DNA from: Fidelibacterota bacterium
GTDB taxonomy: Bacteria > Marinisomatota > Marinisomatia > Marinisomatales > UBA1611
DNA: 42,398 bases
NCBI GenBank assembly: GCA_002718285.1
Contig: PBAR01000041.1
Coordinates: forward strand, 1 to 42,398
Direction of reading: 5' to 3'
In this document: one piece after another, positions 40,363 to 42,398 of the stretch
Layout: the number at the start of each line of letters is the position of its first letter
Position numbering within the stretch: position 1 is the stretch's first letter
Program-made: the position numbers and the translations under genes
The notes under the pieces: model-generated
Database searches by the model: none
What the model saw: the letters and a program-made list of their open reading frames with translations, nothing else
What the model was told of the DNA's origin: nothing

Positions 40363-41637
40363 CTAATTTTTTTCTTTATAAATAAAATGTGGAATCTCTG
40401 GTTTTTTATTCTTTTTTATATTTTCAATTTGTCTTAACCAGTCCTGAATAATATATCTCCAAGATAAATGTTCTTCTATATATTTTCTACCATTTAAGCC
40501 CATTTCATCCCTTTGTTTAGGGGAATTAGAAAGATGTTTGATTGTTTGAGCTAAAGCTAAAGGATCTTCTGGTTTAATAGTTATACCCGCTTGAAAAGTC
40601 TCTATAATCTCAGCTGATTCTCCAAGACCGGAGAAGATAACAGGTACGCCACAAGCTAGCGGGGGGAAGGTTTTTGATAATCTCATTAGTTTGGATATCT
40701 CTAAATTTCTCAATAAAACAATGGATGCATATGTTATAGACATCAATTCATTCATTTCTTCGAAAGGAGATTCTATAAACTTTATATTGTTTAGATTTTC
40801 TTCTCTTGCTAACTCCATCATCTTTCGTTTGGCTGGCCCCTTTCCGGCTAAGAGGAAGATAATGTCTTTATCATCAATTAATTTAGCCGCACTAATCAGT
40901 GTTTCGATTCCTTGATAGGGAGCAAATGTCCCGGCAAAAGTAAAAACCTTACGACCTGCAACTCCAAATTTGTCAGCATATTTACTGCTATATTGAGATA
41001 CTTTCAGTTGATCTAGATCCGATCCATTTGGGAGGAAAGTAAACTTGTCAATATTAATATTCCTCTCATTATGAAAATATTTTATAAAACCATGAGTAAC
41101 AGTTGTTACTGAAAGAGCATTCTTCATAAGGAATCTTTCTAAAAAAACAGCGAATCTTATTAAAATTTTAATGCTTATCCATGCGTCTTCTTTTGCATAT
41201 TCAACTTGAAGGTCAGGTGTATTATAAACATATGGAATGTTTCTAAGTTTTCCGACTATAAATGCCGGGATTGCTAATATGATCGGTTGCGCCTCTACAA
41301 AAATTAAATCTACTTTCTTAGAAAAGATTAGAGGAAAGAAGGAAGTAAACATAAAGCTAAAATAGTTTGCTAAGCGAGAAAATACTTTCTTTCCAGTAGC
41401 AGGGTAAATAGCGGTCCTTATAATCTTTGCTCCAAACATATACTCCTTTTTAAATAATAACCATTTATAGTCAGGAAATATTTTTCCTACGGGATAGTTA
41501 GGCATAGCGGTAATTACAGAGACTTCAATGTTTTTTTCAATCAGTTTTTTTGTTAATTGACCTAATCGAATAGATGGAGCACCTGGTTCTGGCGAGAAAT
41601 ATTGGGAGAGAATAAGGACTTTTTTTATTTCAGACAC
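40363..41637 (-). CDS. Glycosyltransferase family 4, WbuB-like
   Basis: A 424-residue GT-B glycosyltransferase. It begins KVLILSQYFSPEPGAPSIRLGQL, the hallmark of the WbuB-like family that often transfers FucNAc or similar amino sugars. FTFAGTFAPYQGIETLI opens the donor half, and LLAGKGPAKRKM, then LRNLEISKLMRLSKTFPPLACGVPVIF and GESAEIIE follow. A VYNTPDLQVEYA segment and a hydrophobic region near residue 90 suggest membrane association. The start codon is GTG at 41637, only 2 bp from the stop of the upstream dehydrogenase, so the two form a minus-strand operon. It is convergent with the PglC gene, 56 bp away. Confidence 0.88.
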   Translation of the reverse strand: MSEIKKVLILSQYFSPEPGAPSIRLGQLTKKLIEKNIEVSVITAMPNYPVGKIFPDYKWLLFKKEYMFGAKIIRTAIYPATGKKVFSRLANYFSFMFTSFFPLIFSKKVDLIFVEAQPIILAIPAFIVGKLRNIPYVYNTPDLQVEYAKEDAWISIKILIRFAVFLERFLMKNALSVTTVTHGFIKYFHNERNINIDKFTFLPNGSDLDQLKVSQYSSKYADKFGVAGRKVFTFAGTFAPYQGIETLISAAKLIDDKDIIFLLAGKGPAKRKMMELAREENLNNIKFIESPFEEMNELMSITYASIVLLRNLEISKLMRLSKTFPPLACGVPVIFSGLGESAEIIETFQAGITIKPEDPLALAQTIKHLSNSPKQRDEMGLNGRKYIEEHLSWRYIIQDWLRQIENIKKNKKPEIPHFIYKEKN

Positions 41638-41639
41638 AC

Positions 41640-42398
41640 TTAAATCAATAATTTAATCCGATCATTTATTATACCTTTGCTATAGAGTAGTAGCTCAGGA
41701 TCAAAGATAATCATATTTTTAGTTAATATTTCATCAATTTTTGATATATCCAATAAATCTTTAAAATAGATTATTGCATCACAATGCTCAAAGGATAAGT
41801 CTGCTAAATCAATGATCCTAAAATTTTCCTTATTATTCTTAATATCATCATATTTTAAATCTGGATCTATGACGGTAATTTGTTTCCCATTTTTTTGTAG
41901 CTCTTTTGCAACTGCTAGATAAGGACTATTTCTTAAATCATTTGTTCCAGTCTTGAAGCTCAAACCAAAAATCAAAATATTTTCACCTGTCATTGATAAA
42001 ATATTTTCCACAGAATTCTTAATTCTAGTTTCATTGCTTGAGTTAATAGAGTTTATTAATTCTGTTGACTTGTTCATCTCACGGGAGAATGTTTTTAGTG
42101 CTTTTAGGTCCTTATTAAGACAAGAGCCACCATAAGCAAATCCAGGCCTCAAATATTTCTCTGAGATATTTAGTTGCATGTCTTTAGTGAAAATTGACAT
42201 AATTTCTATTGGATTACCTCCTAATGATTCTGAAATGGAGCCAATCTCATTTGCAAAGGTTATTTTTAATGCATGAAAAGCATTGCAGGCATATTTGATC
42301 ATTGTTGCACTTACAGGATCAACTGAATATATATCTACGTCAATGCCCTTATAGATTTCTTCAATGACTGAATAATCCTTTAGATCTGAACCTACAAT
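41640..42398 (-). CDS. Nucleotide-sugar dehydrogenase, AlgD-like (C-terminal part, cut by window edge)
   Basis: The frame is open from base 42398 to its stop at 41640, giving 252 residues of the middle and C-terminal part. The segments KYACNAFHALKITFANEIG, YLRPGFAYGGSCLNKD with the catalytic Cys, and IFGLSFKTGTNDLRNSPY match GDP-mannose 6-dehydrogenase (AlgD) and near relatives better than UDP-glucose dehydrogenase, since the CNAFHALK and LRPGF forms are AlgD-like. It would make GDP-mannuronate or another uronic acid. A Met codon at 42302 lies inside the domain and is not the real start. UDP-glucose 6-dehydrogenase remains an alternative. It runs into the WbuB-like gene. Confidence 0.8.
   Translation of the reverse strand: MVGSDLKDYSVIEEIYKGIDVDIYSVDPVSATMIKYACNAFHALKITFANEIGSISESLGGNPIEIMSIFTKDMQLNISEKYLRPGFAYGGSCLNKDLKALKTFSREMNKSTELINSINSSNETRIKNSVENILSMTGENILIFGLSFKTGTNDLRNSPYLAVAKELQKNGKQITVIDPDLKYDDIKNNKENFRIIDLADLSFEHCDAIIYFKDLLDISKIDEILTKNMIIFDPELLLYSKGIINDRIKLLI

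Overview
The window reads as chromosomal DNA from a streamlined, AT-rich marine-type gammaproteobacterium. G+C is about one third or less by eye. The evidence for the lineage is a proteobacterial-type gshA, a YjbE/GfcA and YjbH/GfcD pair, very short intergenic gaps, weak Shine-Dalgarno sites and frequent GTG/TTG starts. A SAR86-like lineage would fit, but no taxonomic marker here proves it. No rRNA, tRNA, CRISPR array, transposase or integrase was recognised, and no gene-free stretch exceeds about 240 bp.

Layout. (1) 1-786: the start of a secreted protein on the minus strand, divergent from a winged-helix-like regulator. (2) 787-3869: a structured leader region, then a YjbE/GfcA-like Thr-rich secreted protein with a long Pro-Thr repeat, then a YjbH/GfcD-like outer-membrane protein. 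(3) 3907-6672: two housekeeping-type genes in convergent orientation, gshA and a BphA4-type FAD reductase. (4) 6802-24559: the main plus-strand polysaccharide block. It holds a UDP-glucuronate 4-epimerase-like enzyme, an 889-residue SLBB export protein, a Wzz-like protein, a UDP-HexNAc 6-dehydrogenase, a Wzy-like polymerase, a GT4 transferase, an asparagine-synthetase-like amidotransferase, a HAD phosphatase, a Gfo/Idh oxidoreductase, a NeuB-cupin fusion, a CMP-nonulosonate synthetase, a Wzx flippase and an unusual FAD oxidoreductase. (5) 24564-30664: a second amidotransferase and a mixed-strand tailoring segment with a sulfotransferase, a GT-B-like protein, a methyltransferase and a deacetylase. 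(6) 30698-33607: a NeuC-NeuA-NeuB nonulosonate module. (7) 33658-36640: an HddC-GmhB fusion, HddA and GmhA, together a complete GDP-D-glycero-D-manno-heptose route. (8) 36731-40306: a methyltransferase-like protein, an epimerase, a DegT aminotransferase and a PglC-type initiating phosphoglycosyltransferase. (9) 40363-42398, minus strand: a WbuB-like glycosyltransferase and the C-terminal part of an AlgD-like dehydrogenase cut by the window edge.

How it works together (inference). PglC loads the first sugar-phosphate on undecaprenyl phosphate and the glycosyltransferases extend it. Wzx flips the unit, Wzy polymerises it, and the Wzz-like and SLBB proteins control length and export. The YjbE/YjbH pair may act at the outer surface. 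The predicted polymer would carry one or two nonulosonic acids, a heptose and an acetamido-hexuronic acid possibly converted to its amide, with sulfate, methyl and deacetylation decorations. The most unusual part is the second nonulosonate module at 17257-21387, which has a NeuB-cupin fusion and no NeuC partner of its own.
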